Below are positions 8,728 to 16,101 of a stretch of 64,000 bases of DNA, piece after piece. The translations under genes and the position numbers were made by a program. The stretch's first letter is position 1; every line of letters starts with the position of its first letter. This stretch comes from JAIBBD01 sp041390685 (GTDB lineage Bacteria > Chloroflexota > Dehalococcoidia > UBA2979): positions 186,001-250,000 of the forward strand of contig JAWKPL010000001.1 of the NCBI GenBank assembly GCA_041390685.1. The letters are read 5' to 3'. The notes beneath the pieces were generated by a model that worked only from the letters and a program-made list of their open reading frames with translations, was not told the origin of the DNA and searched no databases.

Positions 8728-8929
8728 AACCTCGCCTCGCTTACCCGGGAGTTGTCGCTGTGATGATCCGAAGGTCAATTCATACTACAGATCAAGAGTG
8801 GTCTTGTCCGCTTCGGCCGCGGTGGGGTACGACCTCAGGGCAGTTGCTGCACCGTAGGGCGGCGGCGCCGGGAATGTAGGATGTTCTCATCGTCGTCACG
8901 CTCGTGGCCAAGGCGGCCCAGGAGATAAC

Positions 8930-9772
8930 ATGACTTCGAACTCAGCGACACCTTCGCCGCTACTCGAGACGTTTGAGCGGTTTTATCGCGTCAAGAGTTC
9001 GGCGGATGTTGAGGGGACGATGGGGTTCTTCTCCTCGGGGCTGGTGACGTATACGGATGCGACGCTCGGGTGGGGCCTCGATGGGTTCGAGGCGTTGCGG
9101 GGGTTGTTCGCGCAGTACATGCCGACGTGGCCGTCGACGGCGCGGTCGTATCACACGGGGGTGCTTGCGGGGGAGTCGAGTGCGCTGGTGCGGATGGTGG
9201 ACACGCCGGAGCTGTTCGGCGGGGAGCTGCGCATCCTCGGCGCAGTCGACTTCGTCGACGGAAAGATCGTGCGGTGGGTGGACTACTGGGACAGCTCTTT
9301 CTTCGACGCGGCGGCGTACGAGGCGATGCGGACGCCGGCGGAGTCGTTCCCGCGCGACCTGAAGGAGTCACGGGTGCCCTCGCAGGCGGCGCCGGAGCTG
9401 ACCGAGGCGGCGAGCGAGTTGCAGCGGGCGTTCGCGGCGGCCGATGTGGCGGCGGTGGCGGCGCGACTGCACGCGGACGTGCTGTTCGAGGACATGGCGC
9501 TGCGGGCGCAGCTGGTGGGGCGCGCGGAGGCGACGCGGTACCTCGAGCGGGTGCTGGGGGAGGCGCCGTACGGGCGAGGCAGCCGGCTGCGGCACGTCGT
9601 GGGGGGCGCGGCGGGCGGTGGGTTCGAGTGGACGGCCGCGGACGGGCTGGTCGGGATCACGGCGCTGGAGCTCGACGGTGCGGGCCTCGTGACGCGGGTG
9701 ACCTCGGTGTATGACTCGCGGCAGCTGGCGGCGGAGCGGCGGGCGGCGCTGGTGGTCGCGGCCGCGGGCTGA
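8930..9772 (+). CDS. tandem SnoaL/NTF2-like domain protein
   Basis: 280 residues. Two consecutive NTF2-like (SnoaL) folds appear: residues about 10-125 (FERFYRVKSSADVEG, then VDFVDGKIVRWVDYWD) and about 150-265 (ELQRAFAAADVAAVAA, then LDGAGLVTRVTSVYD). Proteins of this type are small-molecule binding or isomerase/cyclase-like folds; the ligand is unknown. The start has CAGGAGATAAC upstream. The gene is transcribed alone and ends before a G-rich/C-rich repeat and hairpin. Confidence 0.72.
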   Translation: MTSNSATPSPLLETFERFYRVKSSADVEGTMGFFSSGLVTYTDATLGWGLDGFEALRGLFAQYMPTWPSTARSYHTGVLAGESSALVRMVDTPELFGGELRILGAVDFVDGKIVRWVDYWDSSFFDAAAYEAMRTPAESFPRDLKESRVPSQAAPELTEAASELQRAFAAADVAAVAARLHADVLFEDMALRAQLVGRAEATRYLERVLGEAPYGRGSRLRHVVGGAAGGGFEWTAADGLVGITALELDGAGLVTRVTSVYDSRQLAAERRAALVVAAAG

Positions 9773-9802
9773 GGGGGCGCACGGACGGACCCGGAGGGAA
9801 CC

Positions 9803-9833
9803 CCCACCCTCACCCTCACCCTCACCCTCCCCC
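9803..9833 (-). repeat. C/G-tract repeat with G-quadruplex potential
   Basis: Four tandem copies of CCCTCA follow a CCCA unit and run into a C5 tract. On the minus strand this reads as five GGG runs separated by TGA spacers, a textbook G-quadruplex pattern. It lies between the NTF2-like gene and the CoA-ligase gene. Confidence 0.75.
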
Positions 9834-9847
9834 GGAACGGGGGAGGG
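9825..9847 (+). terminator. hairpin overlapping the C-tract repeat
   Basis: Ten-base stem CCCTCCCCCG and complement with GAA loop, 52 bases after the NTF2-like gene. There is no T-run, so termination is only plausible. Confidence 0.45.
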
Positions 9848-9961
9848 ATCGGAAGACGCCGGAGGTGAATCGATCGGCGTCAGTCTTCGGTAGGCCAGTC
9901 GTGATACCGCGCCGTATCATCCGCTCGCGAGCCGCGTGCGAAGGCGTGAGGGAGGGGTGCG

Positions 9962-11377
9962 ATGGCGGTGGGGTACGACCTCGAGCGGATGCTCAATCCT
10001 CGGACGGTGGCGGTCATCGGGGACGCGAAGGTGCGGAACTACCGGTGGATCCGGTCGTTGAGCACGTTCACGGGCAAGGTGTACTCGGTGCAGATCGACC
10101 CGAAGGAGATCCCGGGGATCGAGGAGCTGGGGATCCCGAACTACACGAGCCTCCTCGATGTCCCGGACGAGATCGACTACGCGCTGGTGGCGGTGCCGCG
10201 GGTTGCGGCGGCGGTGGTGCTGCGCGACTGCATCGCGAAGGGCGTGGGCGGGGTGGGGATGTTCACCTCGGGGTTCGCGGAGACGGACACGGAGGAAGGG
10301 CGGGCGCAGCAGCAGCGGATCACGGACATGGCGCGCGAGGCGCGGCTGCCGCTGATCGGGCCGAACTGCATGGGGCTGTACCACCCGGGCCTCGGGGTGC
10401 GGTTCATGGAGAACCAGCCCGCGGGGTTCGAGGGCGACGTGACGTTCCTCTCGCAGAGCGGGGGGCACGCGGTGGACTTCTCGATGGCGGCGCACGCCTC
10501 GGGGGTGCCCGTGCGCATGGCGATCAGCTTCGGGAACGGGGTGATCCTCGAGAACGCGGACTACCTCGAGTACTTCGGGGCGGACGAGGCGACGCGGTAC
10601 ATCGCGATGTACGTCGAGGGCCTGCGGGACGGGCCTCGGTTCTTCGCGGCGCTGCGGGAGGCGGCGCGGCGGAAGCCGGTGGTGCTGTGGAAGGGCGGGC
10701 TGACGGACGCGGGCGGGCGGGCCACCTCGTCACACACGGCGTCGCTGGCGGGCGCGGCCGAGGTGTGGGATGCGGTGTTCCGGCAGACGGGGGCGATCCC
10801 GGTGACCTCGGTGCTGGAGATGGTGGACGTGCTGAAGGGGCTGCGGCTGTGGCCGCGCTTCAGCGGGAACGGCGTGGGGCTGACGGGAGGATCGGGCGGG
10901 CAGTCGGTGGCGATGGCGGACGTGTTCTCGCGGGCGGGGATGCGGGTGCCCGCGCTGTCGGAGGTCTCGAAGGAGCGCCTCGCGAGCTGGTTCAGCCTCG
11001 TGGGGGCGAGCTTCAACAACCCGGTGGACATGGGGTCGAACCGGAGCGAGATGGACACGATCCTCGACGTGCTGGCGGAGGACCCGGGAATCGACTCGCT
11101 GGTGATGCAAGTGCGGCCGGGGTCAGGCGACGCGGCGGACCAGGAGCGCCTCGACGGGCAGCTGGCGGCGCTGGCGCGGCTGCGAGAGCGCAGCGGGAAG
11201 CCGGTGGCGGCGCTCGTCTCGTCCTCGACGCCGCTGGGGGACGGGGCGGCGGTCGCGGACCTCGATGCGCGGCTGCGGGAGATCGGCGTGGCGGCGTACC
11301 CGACGTACGAGCGGGCGGCGACGGCGATGCGGAAGGTACTGGACTACTACCAGTTCCGGGACGCGATCGGGGAGTGA
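9962..11377 (+). CDS. ADP-forming acyl-CoA synthetase-like protein (CoA-binding and ligase domains)
   Basis: 471 residues resembling the alpha part of NDP-forming acetate/acyl-CoA ligases. There is an N-terminal CoA-binding Rossmann domain (PRTVAVIGD, then VGMFTSGFAETD and LIGPNCMGLYHP) followed by two succinyl-CoA-ligase-like flavodoxin domains. His258 in SSHTASLAGAAEVW sits where the phosphohistidine loop is found. No ATP-grasp beta part follows, so it may act with a subunit encoded elsewhere, or only bind CoA esters. GGGAGGGG precedes the ATG by a few bases. Confidence 0.78.
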   Translation: MAVGYDLERMLNPRTVAVIGDAKVRNYRWIRSLSTFTGKVYSVQIDPKEIPGIEELGIPNYTSLLDVPDEIDYALVAVPRVAAAVVLRDCIAKGVGGVGMFTSGFAETDTEEGRAQQQRITDMAREARLPLIGPNCMGLYHPGLGVRFMENQPAGFEGDVTFLSQSGGHAVDFSMAAHASGVPVRMAISFGNGVILENADYLEYFGADEATRYIAMYVEGLRDGPRFFAALREAARRKPVVLWKGGLTDAGGRATSSHTASLAGAAEVWDAVFRQTGAIPVTSVLEMVDVLKGLRLWPRFSGNGVGLTGGSGGQSVAMADVFSRAGMRVPALSEVSKERLASWFSLVGASFNNPVDMGSNRSEMDTILDVLAEDPGIDSLVMQVRPGSGDAADQERLDGQLAALARLRERSGKPVAALVSSSTPLGDGAAVADLDARLREIGVAAYPTYERAATAMRKVLDYYQFRDAIGE

Positions 11378-11420
11378 ACGCCTCGTAGCCGGGCGACCGA
11401 GGGGGGAGAGGGCGCCACGG

Positions 11421-11741
11421 TCAGGTGCGGACGATGCCCTGCAGAGGCACGATGAAGATCGTGGCGCCGGCGTGCTGCACGACCGATGCGCGCCAGTCCT
11501 TGAGCCGCCCGAGGAGGACGAGTGGCACCTCCACCTCCTCGCCGGGACAGGTGCGGGCGAAGATGTCGAGCACGGAGGCTTCCTGCTCATCCTCGATGGC
11601 CACGAGGAGGGTGGAGTTCTCCTCGCGGAGGAACCCGCCGAGCGAGGGGACGATAGTGGCGCGGTGCCCGGCCTCGCGCAGCGCGTCGACGGCGCCATCG
11701 ACGTGGTTGTCGCGCACGACGGCGACCAGCAGCAGGCTCAC
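11421..11741 (-). CDS. cyclic-di-AMP receptor-like PII-fold protein (DarA/PstA family)
   Basis: 106 residues. It begins with the beta-strand SLLLVAVVRD and contains GGFLREENSTLLVAIEDEQ, the hallmark of the DUF970/DarA family of PII-like c-di-AMP receptors, where the GGFL loop contacts the nucleotide. Length matches the family (about 105-110). The start is GTG with GGAAGGGGA upstream. It is convergent with the CoA-ligase gene. No diadenylate cyclase is in the window, so ligand binding is inferred only from family. Confidence 0.82.
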   Translation of the reverse strand: MSLLLVAVVRDNHVDGAVDALREAGHRATIVPSLGGFLREENSTLLVAIEDEQEASVLDIFARTCPGEEVEVPLVLLGRLKDWRASVVQHAGATIFIVPLQGIVRT

Positions 11742-12040
11742 CGGTGTCCCCTTCCGCGGCCGCGCAGGCGCCGGGCGCGAACCGTCCCCTGTTCACCTCG
11801 ACGATAGCATGACGGGGCGTCGACGCTGCAGCGCAAGGCCACGAAGCCGCGTGCGGGGCTCCGATCTGGCCTCGCGACGGGGCGCGCGTGCGGTCCGGGC
11901 GACCTCGATGCCGTGTGACGGGCATTGCGCGAGCTTGCGCGGGCCGAAGGGCCCACGCGGCGAGGGCCGTTGGTCATTGAAGAGGCACGGCGGGTCTGGC
12001 AGACTGCGGGCGCCGACCACTGACCAATTGAGGAGTTGCC
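11742..12040. other. 299-base intergenic region, divergent promoters expected
   Basis: This lies between the minus-strand c-di-AMP receptor-like gene and the plus-strand stress-protein gene, so it must hold both promoters. I see no convincing hexamers, no hairpin and no gene. Its last 15 bases carry the GAGGAG ribosome site of the stress gene. Confidence 0.5.
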
Positions 12041-12748
12041 ATGTTCAAGCGTGTCCTGGTGCCGCTCGATGAATCGTCCTACTCGGAGCGTGCGCTGTCC
12101 TACGCTCAGAGCGTACTGGATCCCGACGGAGGGGTGCTGACGCTGCTGACGGTGGTGCACGCGCCACCTCCCGGTGAGGCGACGGACCCGATCAGCCGGC
12201 TGCAGGCGCAGCGCCCGCAGCGGGCGCGGGAGTACCTGCAGAAGGAAGTCGAGGCGTTGCGCTCGAAGGGCGTCAACGTCGAGGCGGAGGTCATCGAGAG
12301 CGGGGACACCGCGGAGCGCATCGTCGAGCGGGCGACCGAGCAGAGCAGCGACGTGGTCGTGATGAGCACGCACGGCCTGGGAGCGAGCGGGCGGTACGCC
12401 CTCGGGAGCGTGGCGCTCAAGGTGCTGATGACGGCGCCGTGCCCGGTGTTCATGATCCGCATCCAGGAGGCGTGGGACATCACGCCGGAGGGCGAGATCA
12501 CGACCGAGGCCGAGGCGGAACCAGCCTCGGCGGAGGAGCGGTGGCTCCTCGAGCGGCTCGGGGATGTGGACTCGGAGATCGCGCGGCTGGACGCGCGAGC
12601 GCCGGTGCTGAGCGACCAGGTGGTGAACACCTCGCACCCGTCGCACGAGCAGGCGAAGTGGACGACGCTGTGGGACCTGCGGCAGCGCGCGCTGCTGCTG
12701 GAGGAGCGGGACTCGATCCTGCGGGCACGGCAGGCGCTGAGCGAGTAG
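12041..12748 (+). CDS. universal stress protein (UspA) with helical C-terminal extension
   Basis: 235 residues. The first 147 residues form a UspA domain that starts FKRVLVPLDESSYSERAL. Its ATP-binding loop HGLGASGRYALGSVA has the G-x2-G-x9-G(S/T)-type pattern, so it belongs to the nucleotide-binding class. An extra acidic, helix-forming C-terminal part of about 85 residues (SAEERWLLERLGDVDSEIA onward) is unusual for the family. That part may mediate oligomerisation. A GAGGAG site precedes the ATG. A terminator hairpin follows. Confidence 0.88.
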   Translation: MFKRVLVPLDESSYSERALSYAQSVLDPDGGVLTLLTVVHAPPPGEATDPISRLQAQRPQRAREYLQKEVEALRSKGVNVEAEVIESGDTAERIVERATEQSSDVVVMSTHGLGASGRYALGSVALKVLMTAPCPVFMIRIQEAWDITPEGEITTEAEAEPASAEERWLLERLGDVDSEIARLDARAPVLSDQVVNTSHPSHEQAKWTTLWDLRQRALLLEERDSILRARQALSE

Positions 12749-12778
12749 CGCCTTCCCCCTCGATGCGGTCTTGCGAGC

Positions 12779-12805
12779 GAGGCGGCCGGTGTATCCGGCC
12801 GCTTC
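12779..12805 (+). terminator. terminator hairpin after the stress protein gene
   Basis: Eleven-base stem GAGGCGGCCGG with one G-U pair, TGTAT loop and TTCGTTGAT after it. It lies 31 bases past the stop. Confidence 0.65.
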
Positions 12806-12865
12806 GTTGATCGTGCACATCAGGCGGCGCTCGTCTGAGAGCGGGCGGGCCTCGATACTCAACGG

Positions 12866-13864
12866 ATGCTGTCGATGCGGGCGTTGATTGCGGCGAGGCC
12901 GGTGCGGCTGGCGCCGATGGCGAGTTACACGAACGCGCCGTACCGCCTGGTGGCGCGAGAGTGCGGCGCGGGGTTCTCGACGAACGAGGAGATCGACGCG
13001 GCGGCGCTGCTGGGGATGGGGGCGAGCAAGGCCGCGGTGTGGACGGCGATCGACCCGCGCGAGGGGCCCGTAGCGATGCAGCTCCTGGGCGCCTCGGAGG
13101 AAACGCTGGTGCCGGCGGCGGTGCGGCTCGTCGAGGCGGGAGCCAGCGTCATCGACCTCAACATGGGTTGCCCGGCGAAGAAGGCGGTGACGAAGGGCAA
13201 GGGCGCGGCGCTGATGCGGGACGTGCCGCGGACGGCGCGCATCCTCGGAGCGCTGCGGCGGGAGATGACGGCGCTCGACGTGCCACTGACGATCAAGATC
13301 CGCGGCGGGTGGGACGACACGTGCATCAACGCGGTTGAGGTGGCCCGGATGGCGCAGGACGTGGGGGTGGATGCGATCACCGTGCATCCTCGGACGCGAT
13401 CGCAGCAGTACGCGGGGCGGGCGCCGTGGGAGGTCATCGCGGACGTCGTGCAGGCAGTGGATATCCCGGTGACGGGGAACGGCGACGTGCGTTCGCTGGC
13501 GGAGGCGCGGCGAATGATGGAGGTCACGGGGTGCCTCGGGGTGATGGTGGGACGCGGGGCGCTCGGCCGGCCGTGGATGTTCGACGCGGAGCATGAGCAG
13601 CGGACGCCCGACGAGCGGCGCGCGCAGGAGGCGCGAGTGATGGCGGCACACCTCGCACTGATCGAGGCGAGCCTACCGTCGCGCGAGGCGCTCGTGCACA
13701 CGCGGCGGCAGCTGTCGCTCTACACGACTGGGCGCGTGGGAGCGGGGCCGGTCCGTGGACGGATCTTCGAGGCCACGTCGATCGCAGAAGCGCGGGCGGT
13801 CTTCGATGCGTTCGAGGAGCAGTCGGGTGCGAGCACGGCAACTCCGGCGACGACGAGCACATAG
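12866..13864 (+). CDS. dus: tRNA-dihydrouridine synthase
   Basis: 332 residues. A flavin-dependent enzyme reducing uridine to dihydrouridine in tRNA D-loops. The TIM barrel starts RLAPMASYTNAPYRLVARE. The catalytic cysteine lies in DLNMGCPAKK. FMN and substrate contacts are seen in KIRGGWDD, ITVHPRT and VTGNGDV, and GVMVGRGALGRPW closes the barrel. A helical C-domain follows. An alternative ATG three codons later cannot be excluded. The downstream EamA gene starts nine bases after the stop, so they may share a transcript. Confidence 0.92.
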   Translation: MLSMRALIAARPVRLAPMASYTNAPYRLVARECGAGFSTNEEIDAAALLGMGASKAAVWTAIDPREGPVAMQLLGASEETLVPAAVRLVEAGASVIDLNMGCPAKKAVTKGKGAALMRDVPRTARILGALRREMTALDVPLTIKIRGGWDDTCINAVEVARMAQDVGVDAITVHPRTRSQQYAGRAPWEVIADVVQAVDIPVTGNGDVRSLAEARRMMEVTGCLGVMVGRGALGRPWMFDAEHEQRTPDERRAQEARVMAAHLALIEASLPSREALVHTRRQLSLYTTGRVGAGPVRGRIFEATSIAEARAVFDAFEEQSGASTATPATTST

Positions 13865-13873
13865 ACTCCTCGG

Positions 13874-14809
13874 ATGACATCAGCTCCAGCGTCCATCGAA
13901 CGGCGGCCGGTGACGGCCGGGGCGGCGCTGTACACGCTGGGTCTGGCGGTGCTGTTCGGGGCGAACCCGACGGCGATCAAGTTCGGGCTGCGCTACCTGG
14001 AGCCGCTGCAGATCGGGTCAGCGCGCTTCCTGCTCGCGGGGTGCGCGCTGCTGGCGTGGGCGCTGGTGTCGAGGCGGCGTGTGCTACCGGCGCGCGCGGA
14101 GCTGGCGCCGCTCGCGCTCCTCGCGGCGCTGTTCGTAGCGACGATCGCGACGACGAACCTCGGGCAGGACCGCACGAGCGTCGCGCACACGGTGGTGATC
14201 TTGACGACGTTCCCGATCTGGACGGCGATCCTGTCGCACCTGTTCGTGAGCGGGGACCGCATCGGACGGGCGCAGGTCGTCGGCATCGTCGTCAGCTACG
14301 CCGGGGTGCTGGTAACGTTCGGACCGGGGCTGGCGAGCGGCGGCAGTCAGCTGCAGGGCGACTTGCTCATCTTCGTGTCGTCGTTCCTCCTTGGCGGGAG
14401 CCAGGTGCTGATCTCGATCCTGTCGCAGCGGATCGAGCTGGCGAAGATCGTGCTGACGCAAGCGTTCACAGCGGGGGTGCTGTTGCTCCTCGTGAGCGTG
14501 CCGCTCGAGGGGACGGACTACGGCTTCGCGTGGCCGCTCGTCTGGTCGCTGCTGTACCAGGGGGTGCTCATCGGCGGATTCGCGTTCATCGCGAACGCAT
14601 GGCTCTTGAAGACGTATCCGCCCTCGAGGATCTCCGTGATCTACAGCAGCCAGCCGCTGTTCGGGATCCTCAGCAGCTGGGTGGTGCTCGGCGAGCCCCT
14701 GCACTCCGAGGTGATCGCAGGCGTGCTCCTCGTCAGCCTCGGGATCCTGATCGTGCAGGAGGCGTGGACGGTGCTGCTGCGGGGGCGTGAACGCGCGGCG
14801 GCCGGGTAG
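13874..14809 (+). CDS. EamA/DMT family transporter
   Basis: 311 residues with ten predicted membrane helices arranged as two five-helix EamA repeats. The first runs from LGLAVLFGANPTAIKFGL to about residue 145, the second from LLIFVSSFLLGGSQVL to the end. It belongs to the drug/metabolite transporter superfamily of inner membrane exporters. The substrate is unknown. The stop codon lies inside the loop of a terminator hairpin. Confidence 0.87.
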   Translation: MTSAPASIERRPVTAGAALYTLGLAVLFGANPTAIKFGLRYLEPLQIGSARFLLAGCALLAWALVSRRRVLPARAELAPLALLAALFVATIATTNLGQDRTSVAHTVVILTTFPIWTAILSHLFVSGDRIGRAQVVGIVVSYAGVLVTFGPGLASGGSQLQGDLLIFVSSFLLGGSQVLISILSQRIELAKIVLTQAFTAGVLLLLVSVPLEGTDYGFAWPLVWSLLYQGVLIGGFAFIANAWLLKTYPPSRISVIYSSQPLFGILSSWVVLGEPLHSEVIAGVLLVSLGILIVQEAWTVLLRGRERAAAG

Positions 14810-14820
14810 CCGCCGCGCGT
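14791..14820. terminator. bidirectional terminator spanning the EamA stop codon
   Basis: Perfect 12-bp stem ACGCGCGGCGGC with a six-base loop. The TAG stop of the EamA gene overlaps the loop (14807-14809). It sits between convergent genes. Confidence 0.7.
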
Positions 14821-14856
14821 CCAGATCCGCACCCGTTCGTCGAGGAGGAGCGACCG

Positions 14857-15399
14857 CTACTCGACCTCGAACTCTACGTGCATGCCTGCCTGGTAATGGC
14901 CGATGACGTTGCAGATGAGGACGTAGCGACCGGGCGAGAGGTCAGCCGTGAGGTCCGCAGACTCGCCGGCGGGGATGTCTTCGGTGCGGTCGACGACGGT
15001 CAGGGCATCGAGGTCCACCTCGGCTCCGTCGAGCAGTAGGGAGTCGGCCGCCTCGTCGGTGTCGACGATGACGAAGTTATGGACGATGGCGCCCTCGTTC
15101 TCGATAGAGAACGTGACTTCGCCGGCGTCGGCAGTGTCGTCACTCAGGTCAATCGTGAACTCGTCCTCGGTGACATCGATGCCGCTTGCCCCGCCGGGGG
15201 AGGCAGTGGCGGTCCGGGTCGCGGTGGCGGTCGCCGTCGCAGTGCGGGTGGTCGTCGCCGTCTGGGTCGCGACGCGCGTGGCGGTCGAGGTCGCGTCGCT
15301 ACCATCGGAACCGCCGGTATCGCCATCGTCGTCGTCGCCACAGGCAACGGCGGCGAGCGGCAGAAGGAGAATGAGGAACGCCAGCAACAGAGACTTCAT
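14857..15399 (-). CDS. cupredoxin-like lipoprotein
   Basis: 180 residues. Signal peptide with a lipobox ending at Cys20 (PLAAVAC) gives a membrane-anchored lipoprotein. An Asp/Gly stretch and a Thr/Ala-rich linker (about 35-70) act as stalk. The rest is a plastocyanin-like fold with type 1 copper ligands His107 (VHNF), Cys163, His168 and Met173 in CNVIGHYQAGM. It is a likely electron carrier. It is last in a minus-strand set SoxC-like, cytochrome c, cupredoxin (14-base gap to the cytochrome gene), so it probably takes electrons from that pair. Confidence 0.88.
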   Translation of the reverse strand: MKSLLLAFLILLLPLAAVACGDDDDGDTGGSDGSDATSTATRVATQTATTTRTATATATATRTATASPGGASGIDVTEDEFTIDLSDDTADAGEVTFSIENEGAIVHNFVIVDTDEAADSLLLDGAEVDLDALTVVDRTEDIPAGESADLTADLSPGRYVLICNVIGHYQAGMHVEFEVE

Positions 15400-15414
15400 G
15401 TGTGGCCTTTCAAG

Positions 15415-16101
15415 CTACTCAACGTCAGGGCGACACGCGTCGGGCCAGCAGGCCTCGAAGTTGTCACGGTTTGGCATTTCGACGTCGGGGAGGGTGTCGC
15501 GGTTCATCTCGGCATCGTCCGGGACGATCTGATTCTGGTTCAGGAGCCAAGCGACGACGGCGTAGACCTCGTCCGCCGAGAGGGAGCCCGGCTCGTTGAA
15601 CGGCATCGCGCGGTGGATGTAGTCATACAGGGTGGTGGCGTAGGGCCAGTAGGAGCCGATGGTCTTCGGCATGCCGGGCTGCCACGGTCCAGGTTCGCTG
15701 ACGAGCTGTGGTCCCACGGTGGGGTTGCGGCCGTCCTGGCCGTGGCAGGCGGCGCAACGGGCGGCATAGACCTCGGCGCCACGCGAGACGGTGCCACTGC
15801 CGTCCGGGAGGCCTTCGCCATCGGGGTGCACATCGATGTCGATGGGCTGGATGTCACCCTCGGCGGCCTCGCTGCCAATGCCTTGATCAAGCGCCATGCG
15901 GACGGCGGCGCTCGGCGTGCCGTCGCCCGAGGAGTCGCCACCAGATCCACCGTCACCAGGCGTCGCAGTCCTCGAGGTCGTCGGGGTGCTGGTTGAGGTA
16001 CCAGGGCTGCCGTCGTCGTCGGAACAGGCGGCGGTGAGGACGAGCGCCGCGAGGACCGCGACCGAGACCCAGTACCAGGGAACGTTACGCAGTGAGGCCA
16101 T
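15415..16101 (-). CDS. c-type cytochrome lipoprotein (SoxD/SorB-like)
   Basis: 228 residues. Lipobox ending at Cys26 (LVLTAAC), then a Ser/Thr/Gly linker to about residue 65. The haem site CAACH is at 116-120, and Met166 (AMPFNEPGSL) is the likely axial ligand. One haem only. It overlaps the SoxC-like gene by 17 bases, so the two are translated together and the cytochrome is probably its electron acceptor. This resembles the cytochrome subunit of sulfane/sulfite dehydrogenases; naming it soxD would go beyond the evidence. Confidence 0.85.
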   Translation of the reverse strand: MASLRNVPWYWVSVAVLAALVLTAACSDDDGSPGTSTSTPTTSRTATPGDGGSGGDSSGDGTPSAAVRMALDQGIGSEAAEGDIQPIDIDVHPDGEGLPDGSGTVSRGAEVYAARCAACHGQDGRNPTVGPQLVSEPGPWQPGMPKTIGSYWPYATTLYDYIHRAMPFNEPGSLSADEVYAVVAWLLNQNQIVPDDAEMNRDTLPDVEMPNRDNFEACWPDACRPDVE

